In this document: positions 1 through 8,964 of the stretch, piece by piece | How positions within the stretch are numbered: the first letter of the stretch is position 1 | Layout of the letters: every line of letters starts with the position of its first letter | Assembly: GCF_019930585.1 (NCBI RefSeq) | Contig: NZ_CP082839.1 | Location: 3,530,001-3,594,000 of the forward strand | DNA: 64,000 bases | DNA from: Sphingomonas nostoxanthinifaciens | GTDB taxonomy: Bacteria > Pseudomonadota > Alphaproteobacteria > Sphingomonadales > Sphingomonadaceae | Reading direction: 5' to 3' | Position numbers and translations under genes: made by a program | Notes under the pieces: generated by a model | The model's input: only the letters and a program-made list of their open reading frames with translations | Told to the model about the DNA's origin: nothing | The model's database searches: none

Positions 1-730
1 CGCGCACGGCGTGATCCGCGTCGAAATCCAGATCGACCACCCGCGTCCCGAACCGATATTCGCCGCCGAGGCTCTCGATCGTCGCGCGCATGCGCTCGAC
101 CATCGTGACCAGCCGGAAGGTGCCGATGTGCGGATGCGCCTCGGTCAGGATCTCGGGCGGGGCGCCGGCCTTGACGAACTCGGTCAGCACCTTGCGGCCG
201 AGATGGCGCGGATCCTTGATCTGGCTCCACAATTTGCCGTCGGAGAAGGTGCCCGCGCCGCCCTCGCCAAACTGGACGTTGCTTTCGGGCGCCAGCTCGG
301 AGCGGCGCCACAGCCCCCACGTATCCTTCGTGCGCTGGCGCACCATCGTACCGCGATCGAGGATGATCGGGCGAAACCCCATCTGCGCGAGGACGAGCCC
401 GGCGAGCAGCCCGCACGGCCCGGCGCCGATCACCACCGGGCGCGGCGCCCCTTCGGGAGCACGGGCGACGAAGCGGTAGTCGGTGTCGGGCGTCGGCCGC
501 ACGTGCGGGTCGCCGGCCAGCCGGGCGAGGACCGCCGCCTCGTCGCGCAATGTCACGTCGATCGAATAGACGAGCAGGATCGCGCTCTTCTTGCGCGCAT
601 CATTGGCGCGCCGCGCGATCTCCCACGCGAGCAGATCGCCGGGCGCGATGCCCAGCCGCGCGACGATCGCCTGCGGGATCGCGCCCGCCGCATGATCGAG
701 CGGCAGCTTCAGTTCGGACAGGCGGAGCAT
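1..730 (-). CDS. FAD-dependent oxidoreductase/dehydrogenase, N-terminal part (runs off left edge)
   Basis: The frame starts with ATG at 730 on the minus strand and is open to base 1 (about 243 codons visible), so the C-terminus lies outside the window. An N-terminal stretch of about 95 residues precedes a Rossmann dinucleotide-binding motif (VVIGAGPCGLLAG) that would bind FAD. It is followed by a region with QFGEGGAGTFSDGKL, typical of the uncharacterised FAD-dependent dehydrogenases of COG2509. The long positive-strand frame over the same bases is a shadow. The family is confident; the substrate is unknown. Downstream of its start lies a palindromic repeat that separates it from putA. Confidence 0.8.
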   Translation of the reverse strand, partial: MLRLSELKLPLDHAAGAIPQAIVARLGIAPGDLLAWEIARRANDARKKSAILLVYSIDVTLRDEAAVLARLAGDPHVRPTPDTDYRFVARAPEGAPRPVVIGAGPCGLLAGLVLAQMGFRPIILDRGTMVRQRTKDTWGLWRRSELAPESNVQFGEGGAGTFSDGKLWSQIKDPRHLGRKVLTEFVKAGAPPEILTEAHPHIGTFRLVTMVERMRATIESLGGEYRFGTRVVDLDFDADHAVR

Positions 731-790
731 CGGGGTGCATCTAGACGGTCGCCCGCGCTCAGGGAACCTCGCGCGACGAGGCCGCGTCAT

Positions 791-873
791 CGTCATCCCG
801 GCGCAGGCCGGGATCCAGGGCGGCGGGCGAGGGCATTTGCAGCCCTGGACCCCGGCCTGCGCCGGGGTGACGG
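791..873. repeat. REP-like palindrome, 'cgcaggccggg' family
   Basis: Two arms, CGTCATCCCGGCGCAGG near 791 and CTGCGCCGGGGTGACG near 858, form a long imperfect inverted repeat around a roughly 30-base centre. It fills the gap between the FAD oxidoreductase start and the putA stop. Arms with the same GTCATCCC(A/G)GCGCAGG core recur at 50633-50715. Confidence 0.75.
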
Positions 874-889
874 CAGATGAGTTGGACGC

Positions 890-3800
890 CTACAGGTTGA
901 GCAACGCCGGATCGCCGCCCTGCGCGGTGATGTTGACCGACAGCGCGCGCTCGGTCGCGAAGCGCAGCAGCGAGTGCGGGCCGCCCGCCTTCGGGCCGGT
1001 GCCCGACAGGCCCTCACCGCCGAACGGCTGCACGCCGACCACCGCGCCGATGATCGAGCGGTTGACGTAGACGTTGCCGGCCGGAACGAGATCGCGCACC
1101 TCGCGCGCGAAGCGTTCGATGCGGGTGTGGACCCCCAGCGTCAGGCCGTAGCGGCGCGCGGCGAGCGTGCCGGCGACCTTCTCCAGATCGGCCGGATCGT
1201 AGCGGTAGATGTGCAGGATCGGGCCGAACACCTCGCGTTCGAGGAAGTCGGGGCGCGGCACCTCGGCGATGATGGGGCCGAAATAACTGCCCTTCTCACC
1301 CCAGCGACCGGGGTCGAGCCGCGCCACGATCTTGGCCTCGCGCTCCAGCCGCGCGACATGCGCGTCCAGCAAGGCGCGCGCATCGGCGTCGATCACCGGG
1401 CCGACATCGGTCGCGGGATCGGCGGGGTCGCCCACCACCAGCACGTCGAGCGCGCCCGCGAGGGTGGCGATCAGTTCGTCCGCAGAATCCTGGGGCAAGA
1501 AGAGGACCCTGAGCGCGGAACAACGCTGCCCCGCCGAACCGATCGCCGATACTATGACGTCGTCGACGACCTGTTCCCGCAGCGCGGTCGTGTCGACGAA
1601 CAGCCCGTTGAGGCCGCCGGTTTCGGCGATGAACGGCAGGATCGGTCCGTCGCGATTGGCCAATGTGCGGTTGATCGCACGCGCCGTATCGGTGCCGCCG
1701 GTGAAGGCGACGCCGTCGATGCCGTCATGCGCCGTCAGGGCCGCGCCGACGGTCGCGCCGTCGCCGGGCAGCAGCGCGAGCAGGTCGGGATCGAGCCCGG
1801 CCTTGTGGAACTGGCGCACCGCCTCCGCCGCGACGAACGGCGTCTGTTCGGCGGGTTTGGCGAGCACGGCATTGCCCGCCGCCAGCGCCGCCGCCACCTG
1901 GCCGGTGAAGATCGCCAGCGGGAAATTCCACGGGCTGATGCAGGCGAAGGTACCGCGCCCGCGCAGCTCGAGCTGGTTGGTCTCACCGACCGGGCCCTGC
2001 AGCGTCTCCAGCCCGGCGAACTGCTTTTCCGCCAGCGCCGCATAATAACGGCAGAAATCGACCGCCTCGCGCACCTCGGCGACGCCGTCATTGAGCGTCT
2101 TGCCGGCCTCGCGCGACAGCAGGGCGACCAGCCGGTCCATGTCGGCTTCCAGCGCATCGCCCATCGCGCGCAGCACGACGGCGCGGCCGACGCCACCCTT
2201 GGCATCCCATGCGGGCTGGGCGCGCGCGGCGCGCGCGGCGGCCTCGTCGATATCGGCCGGCGACGCTTCGGACACCCCGCCGATCAGGATCGTCTTGTCG
2301 ACCGGGCTCATCAGCGGCTTGGCGCCGACGCCCTTGAGCAGGCGCCCGCCGACGATCGGCCCGGCGGTCAGCGTCTCGGCGGCGATGCCGCTCGTGGCGC
2401 GCTGCGCCACTTCGCGCGCGGCGCGCACCGAATAATCGCGGCCGAGCGGATTGCGCCGCTGCGGCCCGTAAATCTCCGCCGGCAGCGGGATGCGCGGATG
2501 CGCGAACGGCCGCGCCTCGATCTCGGCGATCGGATCGCGCACCACATCCTCGGCCGGGACGCGATCGTTCAGCAGCGCGTGGACGAAGCTGGTGTTGGCG
2601 CCATTCTCGAGCAGGCGACGCACCAGATAGGGCAGCAATTCCTCATGCCCGCCCACCGGCGCATAAGCGCGCAGCACGGCGTTGTTCGAGCCTGCCGCCT
2701 TGTAGAGCGCCTCGCCCATGCCGTGCAGGCGCTGATGCTCGATCCGCGTGGCGGCGCGCGCGCCCATCAGCCGCACCGCCGCCAGCGTGTGGGCGTTGTG
2801 CGTCGCGAATTGCGGGTAGAGCGCGGGCGCCGCCTTGATCAGCGCGTCGGCGCAGACGAGGTAGGACAAATCGGTGCCGGGCTTGGTGGTGAACACCGGA
2901 TAGCCCGGGCGACCGGCCACCTGCGCGCGCTTGATCTCGCTGTCCCAATAGGCGCCCTTGACGAGGCGGACCATGATGCGCCGGCCGCTATCCTCGGACA
3001 GCCGCTTCAGCGCCTCGATCACGGCGAGGCCGCGCTTCTGATAGGCCTGCACGACCACGCCGAGCCCGGTCCAGGTGCCGAGTTCGGGCTCGCGCGCCAG
3101 CCGGTCGATCAACTTGAGCGACAAGACGAGGCGATCCGCCTCCTCCGCGTCGATCGCGAAGTTGAGGTCGTGCTCGGCGGCGATCAGCGCCAGCCGCTTG
3201 ATGCGCGGATAAAGCTCCGCCCAGACGCGCGCCTCCTGCACCGCCTCGTAGCGCGGGCTGAGTGCGGAGAGCTTGACCGACACGCCGTGGCCGTCCTCGG
3301 GCGCGGTGCCGGAGACACGCGCCTTGCCGACCGAGCGAATCGCATTCGCGTAGATCTGCTCGTATCGCTCGGCGTCGTGCGTCGTGCGCGCGCCTTCGCC
3401 CAGCATGTCGAACGAACAGAGATAGCCTTCCTTGCGCGCACGATTCAGCGCCGCATCGATGTTGCGGCCGAGCACGAACTGCTCGCCCATCATCCGCACC
3501 GCAGCCCCGACCGCCTGACGGATCACCGGCTCGCCGACGCGCTGGGTCAGCCGCTTGAGCCAGCCGCCGACGTCGCTCTTCGCCTCGTCGTCGACGTCGA
3601 TCAGCTTGCCGGTCAGCATCAGGCCCCAGGTGGAAGCGTTGACGAACAGGCTGTCCGACTGGCCGAGATGCGCCGCCCAATCGGCCGAGCCTATCTTCTC
3701 GGCGATCAGCCGGTCGCGCGTGTCGGCGTCGGGCGTGCGCAGCAGCGCCTCGGCAAGGCACATCAGCGCCAGCCCCTCGCGCGTGCCGAGCGAGAATTGC

Positions 3801-3991
3801 TGGAGGAAGCTTTCGACCACGCCCTGGCGGTCGGCCGAGGCACGCGCGGCGCGTACCATCGTGGCGGCGGAGCGTTCGATCTCGCCGCGTTCGTCCTGCG
3901 TCAAAGGCGCATGCGCGAGCAGCGCCCGCAGCGATTCGCCCTCATCCTGATATTTGAGATCGTCGATCCGGTCCCAGTCGATCGCGGCCAT
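890..3991 (-). CDS. putA: Bifunctional proline dehydrogenase / L-glutamate gamma-semialdehyde dehydrogenase PutA
   Basis: PutA oxidises proline to glutamate in two steps: an FAD proline dehydrogenase barrel, then an NAD+ aldehyde dehydrogenase. The protein is 1,033 residues from ATG 3991, chosen because AGGA lies about 8 bases upstream; the open frame extends 32 codons further up. The N-terminal half carries the PRODH signatures (FAIDAEEADRL, MVRLVKGAYWDSEIKRAQ). The C-terminal half is an aldehyde dehydrogenase, with ISPWNFPLAIFTGQ and the catalytic Cys in GSAGQRCSALR. At this length it lacks the N-terminal ribbon-helix-helix domain of E. coli PutA, so it should be a plain enzyme rather than an autogenous repressor. 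It is divergent from the hydrolase at 4201; the roughly 210-base gap presumably holds both promoters. Confidence 0.96.
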   Translation of the reverse strand: MAAIDWDRIDDLKYQDEGESLRALLAHAPLTQDERGEIERSAATMVRAARASADRQGVVESFLQQFSLGTREGLALMCLAEALLRTPDADTRDRLIAEKIGSADWAAHLGQSDSLFVNASTWGLMLTGKLIDVDDEAKSDVGGWLKRLTQRVGEPVIRQAVGAAVRMMGEQFVLGRNIDAALNRARKEGYLCSFDMLGEGARTTHDAERYEQIYANAIRSVGKARVSGTAPEDGHGVSVKLSALSPRYEAVQEARVWAELYPRIKRLALIAAEHDLNFAIDAEEADRLVLSLKLIDRLAREPELGTWTGLGVVVQAYQKRGLAVIEALKRLSEDSGRRIMVRLVKGAYWDSEIKRAQVAGRPGYPVFTTKPGTDLSYLVCADALIKAAPALYPQFATHNAHTLAAVRLMGARAATRIEHQRLHGMGEALYKAAGSNNAVLRAYAPVGGHEELLPYLVRRLLENGANTSFVHALLNDRVPAEDVVRDPIAEIEARPFAHPRIPLPAEIYGPQRRNPLGRDYSVRAAREVAQRATSGIAAETLTAGPIVGGRLLKGVGAKPLMSPVDKTILIGGVSEASPADIDEAAARAARAQPAWDAKGGVGRAVVLRAMGDALEADMDRLVALLSREAGKTLNDGVAEVREAVDFCRYYAALAEKQFAGLETLQGPVGETNQLELRGRGTFACISPWNFPLAIFTGQVAAALAAGNAVLAKPAEQTPFVAAEAVRQFHKAGLDPDLLALLPGDGATVGAALTAHDGIDGVAFTGGTDTARAINRTLANRDGPILPFIAETGGLNGLFVDTTALREQVVDDVIVSAIGSAGQRCSALRVLFLPQDSADELIATLAGALDVLVVGDPADPATDVGPVIDADARALLDAHVARLEREAKIVARLDPGRWGEKGSYFGPIIAEVPRPDFLEREVFGPILHIYRYDPADLEKVAGTLAARRYGLTLGVHTRIERFAREVRDLVPAGNVYVNRSIIGAVVGVQPFGGEGLSGTGPKAGGPHSLLRFATERALSVNITAQGGDPALLNL

Positions 3992-4200
3992 GAAGCGTCC
4001 TGATTGAAGTTGGTTGCGGCGCATATAGCGGCTGCCGGACAAATCGCACGCGCCGATTCGGCGGCGTATCGATTGCGATCTTTGCAAAAGCCCGGCGCCC
4101 GTCGCGCAGATACGCCAACTGGCCGAATTATCGGCGGCCCCCGCTTGATCGCGAATCCCTACTACACCACTCTGGGTTCAAAGACGGAGCGGAGGCTCGC

Positions 4201-4833
4201 ATGTTCGAAGAGGATCTTGGCCGCTCACCCTTGTGTCTGACCATTCCGGGGCTCGGCAATTCCGGGCCCGGCCATTGGCAGACAATCTGGGAGGCGGAGC
4301 GCGGCGATTGCGAGCGTATCGAGCTCGGCCTGTGGGACGACCCCAATCGCAATGTCTGGATGAGCCGCATCGATCAGGCGGTGAGCGCTGCGCCTGCCCC
4401 GGTCGTGCTGGTGGCGCACAGCCTCGGCTGCCTCGCGCTGGCGTGGTGGGCGAGCTTCGTCGGCGACGCGGCCGCGCATCGCGTGAAGGGCGCACTGCTG
4501 GTGGCGCCGCCCGACGTGGACCAGGCCGGCATCTGCCACCGTCTGGCGCGCTTCGCGCCGGCGCCGAAGATGGCGCTGCCTTTCCGTGCCATGCTCGTCG
4601 CCAGCCGCGACGATCCTTATGCGTCGATCGAGCGGTCGGCCGAGATGGCGGGCAATTGGGGCTGCACGTTCGTCGATGCGGGCGCGATCGGCCACATCAA
4701 CGCGGCCTCGGGCCTCGCGGCATGGCGCGACGGGCAGGCGCTGCTCGACCGGTTGATCGACACGCCCTCGCCGGTCCGCCCGCTCGACCTGCCGCCGCCG
4801 CCCTCGGCGTGGCCGCACCGGCTGATGCGCTAG
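4201..4833 (+). CDS. RBBP9/YdeN-type serine alpha/beta hydrolase
   Basis: A 210-residue protein of the RBBP9/YdeN (former DUF1234) alpha/beta-hydrolase family. The start LTIPGLGNSGPGHWQTIWE is the family hallmark. The nucleophile elbow is AHSLGC (G-x-S-x-G-like with Ser), and a late D/H pair (SRDDPYAS and GHINAASG) supplies the rest of a Ser-Asp-His triad. The physiological substrate is unknown. It is monocistronic, divergent from putA and convergent with the gene at 4843 with a 9-base gap. Confidence 0.85.
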   Translation: MFEEDLGRSPLCLTIPGLGNSGPGHWQTIWEAERGDCERIELGLWDDPNRNVWMSRIDQAVSAAPAPVVLVAHSLGCLALAWWASFVGDAAAHRVKGALLVAPPDVDQAGICHRLARFAPAPKMALPFRAMLVASRDDPYASIERSAEMAGNWGCTFVDAGAIGHINAASGLAAWRDGQALLDRLIDTPSPVRPLDLPPPPSAWPHRLMR

Positions 4834-4842
4834 GCGAACGGG

Positions 4843-6186
4843 TCAGCGCGCGCTGACCCGCCAGACGGCGTTGCCGACATCGTCGGCCACCAGCAGCCCG
4901 CCGGCGCGATCGACCACGACGCCGACCGGGCGGCCATGCGCCTGTCCCTTGTCGTCGAGGAAGCCGGTCAGCACGTCGACCGGCTTGGCGGTCGGGCGGC
5001 CTTTCACGAAGGGCACGAACACCACCTTGTAGCCCGACGGCGGCTTGCGATTCCACGATCCGTGCTGGCCGATGAAGGCGCCGTTGGCGAAGGCCGGCCC
5101 GAGCTTCGCGCCTTCCGCGAAGGTCAGCCCCAGCGAGGCGGTATGCGCGCCGAGCCCGTAATCGGGCTTGATCACCGTTTCCTGCAGATTGTCGCCGTCC
5201 TCGTCCTTGGGCCGGCTGTCGACCACGCCGCCCCAATAATACCAGGGCCAGCCGTAGAAGCCGCCAAACTGCACCAGGGCGAGATAATCGGGCACGATGT
5301 CCGAGCCCAGCCCATCGCGTTCGTTCACCACCATCCAGAGCTGCTTGGTCTCGGGCTCCCACGCCATGCCGTTGGGATTGCGGATGCCATAGGCATAGGT
5401 GCGGTGCGCGCCGGTCTTGACGTCGACTTCCCAGATCCGCGCGCGCTCGACCTCGGCCTTCGCGCCGCGATCGCCGACGTTCGAGTTGGAGCCGATCGTG
5501 ACGTACAGCTTGGTGCCGTCGGGGCTGGCGACGACGTTCTTGGTCCAGTGATGGTTGATCGGGCCGCCGGGCAGATCGAGCACCTTCTCCGGCCGCGCGG
5601 CGACGCTGGTCTGCCCCGGCGTGAAGGGTACGCGCAGCAGCGCATCGGTGTCGGCGATGTAGAGCTGGCCGCCGACCAGCGCCATGCCGAACGGCGAATT
5701 GAGCCCGCTCAGCAGCACGCTGCGGCTTTCCGCAATCCCGTCGCCGTCGGCATCGCGCAGCACGACGATCCGGTTGGGGCTCTGCCCGCCGGCGCCGGCC
5801 TGGCCCATGATCTTCTTCTCGATCCAGCCTTGGAAACCGCTGTTGTCCTCGGGCTTGGGCGGGGCGTTGGTTTCCGCCACCAGCACGTCGCCATTGGCGA
5901 GCGGCAGCAGCCAGCGCGGATGATCGAGCCCGGTCGCGAACGGCTGGACCTTCAGGCCGGCCGCGGGCGTCGGCATCTGCCCCTGCGCCCAGCCGATCGG
6001 CTTGGCGAGCTTGACCAGCGGGATCAGCCCGGTGCGCGGCTCGCCGATCTGGGGCTTGGTGCCCTGCCCGGCCGAAATGTCCAGCCGCGCGGTCTGCGCA
6101 TTGTTGGAGATGACATAGGTCACCCCGCCCGCCACCACGGCGAGCAGGACGATCACGGCGAGGGCGATCAGGATACGCTTCAGCAT
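4843..6186 (-). CDS. Membrane-anchored PQQ-dependent sugar dehydrogenase-like (glucose/sorbosone dehydrogenase fold)
   Basis: 447 residues. An N-terminal hydrophobic segment (residues about 4-27) is a signal or membrane anchor, followed by a six-bladed beta-propeller of the glucose/sorbosone dehydrogenase (GSDH) family: LDHPRWLLPLANGDVLVAE near 90, LNSPFGMAL near 165, YAYGIRNPNGMAWEP near 270, and a C-terminal GRPVGVVVDRAGGLLVADD. These proteins act in the periplasm and often use PQQ. No PQQ biosynthesis gene is in the window, so cofactor and sugar remain inferred. Confidence 0.85.
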   Translation of the reverse strand: MLKRILIALAVIVLLAVVAGGVTYVISNNAQTARLDISAGQGTKPQIGEPRTGLIPLVKLAKPIGWAQGQMPTPAAGLKVQPFATGLDHPRWLLPLANGDVLVAETNAPPKPEDNSGFQGWIEKKIMGQAGAGGQSPNRIVVLRDADGDGIAESRSVLLSGLNSPFGMALVGGQLYIADTDALLRVPFTPGQTSVAARPEKVLDLPGGPINHHWTKNVVASPDGTKLYVTIGSNSNVGDRGAKAEVERARIWEVDVKTGAHRTYAYGIRNPNGMAWEPETKQLWMVVNERDGLGSDIVPDYLALVQFGGFYGWPWYYWGGVVDSRPKDEDGDNLQETVIKPDYGLGAHTASLGLTFAEGAKLGPAFANGAFIGQHGSWNRKPPSGYKVVFVPFVKGRPTAKPVDVLTGFLDDKGQAHGRPVGVVVDRAGGLLVADDVGNAVWRVSAR

Positions 6187-6220
6187 GGCCGCGCAACGTC
6201 CTATGAGTGAAAAGGAGGCA

Positions 6221-7114
6221 TCAATCGTCTTCGGGGCTGGTGGCGGGCGGATGGAGCCGCAGCCGCGTCACCCGGCGCGGATCGGCCGCCGTCACTTCAA
6301 GCCGCCAGCCGGAGGGATGCGTCACCGTCTCGCCCGCCTGAGGCACGTGGCCGGCAAGCACGGTCGCGAGACCGCCCAGCGTATCCACATCCTCGTCCAC
6401 GTCCGCCAGCCGGGCGTCGACCGCATCGGCCGCCTCGTCCAGCTCGGTGCGTGCGTCGGCGTCCCAGATCCCGTCGATCAGCGGCACGAGGTTCGCCTGC
6501 GGCGCATCGTCATGCTCGTCCTCGATCTCGCCGACGATCTCCTCGACGATGTCCTCGATCGTCACCAGCCCCTCGGTGCCCGAATATTCGTCGAGTACGA
6601 TCGCAAGGTGGGTGCGGTGGGTTCGCATCTCGGCCAGCAGATCAATGATCCCCATCGATTCGGGCACGTAGCGCGGCTGGCGGATCAGGCTGTCGAGCGT
6701 CTCCGGCGGCGCTTCGCCCTTGGCGAGGATCGCGAACACGTCCTTCACGTGGATCATGCCGACCACCTCGTCGAGGCTGTCGCGATAGACCGGCAGGCGA
6801 CTGTGCCCCGCCTCGGCAAAGGCGGTGACGAGTTCGTGAAAGGCGATATCCTCCGGCACCGCGACGATGTCGGCGCGCGGCACGCCGACATCGCCGGCGG
6901 TGCGCTCGCCAAAGTCGAGCAGGTTCCGCAGCATCTGGCGCTCGGGGCTGGACAGGTCGCCTTTTACGGGGGCGTCGTCCTCATGCTCCTCGATCGCTTC
7001 CTCGATCTGGTCGCGCAGGGTGGGCTCGGCCTCGGTGCCGAACAGCAGGCCGCGGACTCCGGCCCAAAGGCGTCCGCTCCCGCTGTCGGCGCCGCTTCTA
7101 CTGTCGTCGGGCAT
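6221..7114 (-). CDS. corC: CorC/HlyC-family CBS-domain protein
   Basis: 297 residues with tandem CBS domains (about 65-190, including GMIHVKDVFAIL and TIEDIVEEIVGEIEDE) and a C-terminal CorC_HlyC transporter-associated domain (about 200-290). There is no transmembrane region, as in stand-alone CorC, which is linked to Mg2+/Co2+ homeostasis. It follows ybeY on the same strand with a 74-base gap; ybeY-corC is a widely conserved pair. lnt, which often follows, is not present here. Confidence 0.9.
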   Translation of the reverse strand: MPDDSRSGADSGSGRLWAGVRGLLFGTEAEPTLRDQIEEAIEEHEDDAPVKGDLSSPERQMLRNLLDFGERTAGDVGVPRADIVAVPEDIAFHELVTAFAEAGHSRLPVYRDSLDEVVGMIHVKDVFAILAKGEAPPETLDSLIRQPRYVPESMGIIDLLAEMRTHRTHLAIVLDEYSGTEGLVTIEDIVEEIVGEIEDEHDDAPQANLVPLIDGIWDADARTELDEAADAVDARLADVDEDVDTLGGLATVLAGHVPQAGETVTHPSGWRLEVTAADPRRVTRLRLHPPATSPEDD

Positions 7115-7188
7115 GGTTGGCGTTACGTGTCCTTCTTACGTCCCGCCCGATACAAGGTCACAAGCCTTCAGTCATCCCGGAACGTGCG

Positions 7189-7698
7189 TCACGCCTCGCG
7201 CACCATGTAAGGATCGGCGATGCCCAGCCGGGCGAGCGCGGCGCGCTCCATCTCCTCCATCGCCTCGGCCTCGTCCTCGCCGCGCTCGTGATCGAAGCCG
7301 AGCAGGTGGAGCATGCCGTGGACGACGAGATGGGTGGCATGATCCTGCAGGCTGACGCCCTTTTCCGCCGCCTCGCGTTCGGTGACGCCGTGCGCCAGCA
7401 CGATGTCGCCCAGCAGCACCTCGCCATCGTCCGAATTGTCGAGCGTCTCGACCAGATCGTCCTGCACCATCGGGAAGGAGAGGACGTTGGTCGGCTTGTC
7501 CTTCTGCCGGTAATCGCGGTTGAGCGTGCGCACCTCCTCGTCGGAGGTCAGCCGAACCGACACTTCGGCGGTATAGTCGGCGGCGGCGATCGGGCCGTGT
7601 GGGCTGGCGATCAGCGCCGCCTCGACCGCGCGCGCGGCCAGCCCTTCCCAATCGAAGTCGGGCCAAGGTGCATCGAACGACGTTTCGGTTTGGATCAT
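7189..7698 (-). CDS. ybeY: rRNA maturation endoribonuclease YbeY
   Basis: 169 residues. The UPF0054 zinc motif H-x3-H-x5-H is present as HLVVHGMLHLLGFDHE near 130, and TNVLSFP near 88 is the other family signature. YbeY is a single-strand RNase needed for 16S rRNA 3'-end maturation and ribosome quality control. It lies upstream of corC; phoH, which commonly precedes ybeY, is missing and two tiny genes sit there instead. Confidence 0.95.
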   Translation of the reverse strand: MIQTETSFDAPWPDFDWEGLAARAVEAALIASPHGPIAAADYTAEVSVRLTSDEEVRTLNRDYRQKDKPTNVLSFPMVQDDLVETLDNSDDGEVLLGDIVLAHGVTEREAAEKGVSLQDHATHLVVHGMLHLLGFDHERGEDEAEAMEEMERAALARLGIADPYMVREA

Positions 7699-7776
7699 TG
7701 CGGCCCCGGCTGTGTCGACGTCGAATCGCGCAACGCCCGAGCGCGGTCAAGGGAGCCGCAGAGATCCCGGCCGGTA

Positions 7777-7950
7777 TCAGTCGCGCCGGCGGTCGCACGA
7801 TCCTTCCGCGGTCGGAATGCGCGACGCGACACGCCCGTGCTTCGAGCCGCGCCCGTCGCGCAGCACGGCGCGGGCATGCTCGATCACGGTGATGGCGAAG
7901 CCGATCACCGCGAGGCTGACCAGCGCGCCGAAGATCTGGAACGCGCTCAT
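7777..7950 (-). CDS. Small single-pass membrane protein, unknown
   Basis: A 57-residue product starting ATG 7950. Residues about 3-24 (FQIFGALVSLAVIGFAITVI) form one membrane segment, followed by a basic tail. The start overlaps the stop of the preceding small gene as ATGA, which supports translation coupling and real coding status for both. Function is not recognised. The longer frame beginning at 8193 in this reading frame has no support and is not used. Confidence 0.6.
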   Translation of the reverse strand: MSAFQIFGALVSLAVIGFAITVIEHARAVLRDGRGSKHGRVASRIPTAEGSCDRRRD

Positions 7951-8117
7951 GCCGCCATCCTCCCGCCCGCTTCCATCGCCGCCGCCCGGCTGCGATATTC
8001 GCGCGCAAGCGACAGCAATTGCGTCCACAGCGCGGGATCGTAGGAGCCCGCGCATAGCCGTTCGCACCGCGCGGCCTCGCGCCGTAATGTTTGAATCTGC
8101 CAGTTCGTCGACTGCAT
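7947..8117 (-). CDS. Small hypothetical protein (56 aa)
   Basis: ATG at 8117, stop at 7947. The product begins MQSTNWQIQTLRREAARCER and contains SYDPALWTQLLSLAREYRS. It looks amphipathic and helical with no membrane segment. Its TGA overlaps the ATG of the 57-residue membrane protein (ATGA), so the two probably form a small operon. It is too short to be picked up by routine length cut-offs. No function is recognised. Confidence 0.55.
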   Translation of the reverse strand: MQSTNWQIQTLRREAARCERLCAGSYDPALWTQLLSLAREYRSRAAAMEAGGRMAA

Positions 8118-8226
8118 GTTCGCCTCGCTCGAACCCCCGTGAGGATCGAGCTAAGGCCATCGGTTTGCGCGCGAATGTCGTTCTACGACGCAAACATGAC
8201 GCGTCTGCAATGTTCGTTAACGCGCG

Positions 8227-8964
8227 TTAGCTTTTGCGCGCTGCGGCGATCGCTTGCGCCAGCGCATCATGGCCGACCGCGCCGCTCAACATGTGATCGC
8301 CGATGACGAAGGCGGGCGTCCCGGAGACGCTGAGCCGCTGGGCCAGCGCGATATTGGTGTCGATCTCGTGCTGGATGTCGGCGCCGCCGCGATCCGCCGT
8401 GGCGCGGCCAGTGTCGAGCCCGGCCTGCCGCCCGGCCGCGGCGAGGTGCGGATCGTCGGCGCGACCGCCGGCGAAGACCGCGCGATGGAAAGCGGGGTAT
8501 CGATCCTGCTTGGCGGCGGCGAGCGCCAGCCGGGCGGCGACCTCGCTCTGCGGGCCGAGCACGGGGATCTCGCGCCACACCACCCTGAGCTTGGGATCCT
8601 CGGCGAGCAGCCGATCGATATCGGGCGCGCTCGCACGGCAATAGCCGCAGCTGTAATCGGTGAACATCACCAGCGTGACGTCGCCCTTTGGATTGCCGGC
8701 CCACGCGCCCGCGAACGGCGTCTCGATCGCGACGCGGTTGGCCGCGATGGCGTCGGCCGTCTCGCGTGCGCGCAGCCGCTCCATCGCCTGGGGAATGATC
8801 TCCGGATGGGCGAGGATGTAGTCGTGGATCACCGATTCGAGCGCGGCGCGATCCGGCGCCTGTTCGGCTGCGCGCGCGCCTGCCGCACCCAATGCGGCGC
8901 CTGCCAGTGCGGCGAAGCCCATGCCCGCCATTGCACGGCGGAGCCGCACCGTTCGATCGCTCAT
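8227..8964 (-). CDS. Periplasmic DsbA-family thiol:disulfide oxidoreductase
   Basis: 245 residues with an N-terminal signal (about 1-33, Arg-rich start then alanine-rich core), a short copper-resistance-like N-domain, and a thioredoxin-fold DsbA domain with active site SCGYCRAS near residue 110. A cis-Pro loop (SGTPAFVIG) lies near 215. It would catalyse or isomerise disulfides in exported proteins. It overlaps the end of the M48 protease gene by 4 bases, implying co-transcription. Confidence 0.9.
   Translation of the reverse strand: MSDRTVRLRRAMAGMGFAALAGAALGAAGARAAEQAPDRAALESVIHDYILAHPEIIPQAMERLRARETADAIAANRVAIETPFAGAWAGNPKGDVTLVMFTDYSCGYCRASAPDIDRLLAEDPKLRVVWREIPVLGPQSEVAARLALAAAKQDRYPAFHRAVFAGGRADDPHLAAAGRQAGLDTGRATADRGGADIQHEIDTNIALAQRLSVSGTPAFVIGDHMLSGAVGHDALAQAIAAARKS

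Noticed and set aside
974..4003. 1009-codon open frame on the plus strand opposite putA
   Set aside because: It is the antisense of a clear PutA; Arg/Ala/Gly/Asp-rich composition and no motif. High GC leaves long shadow frames.
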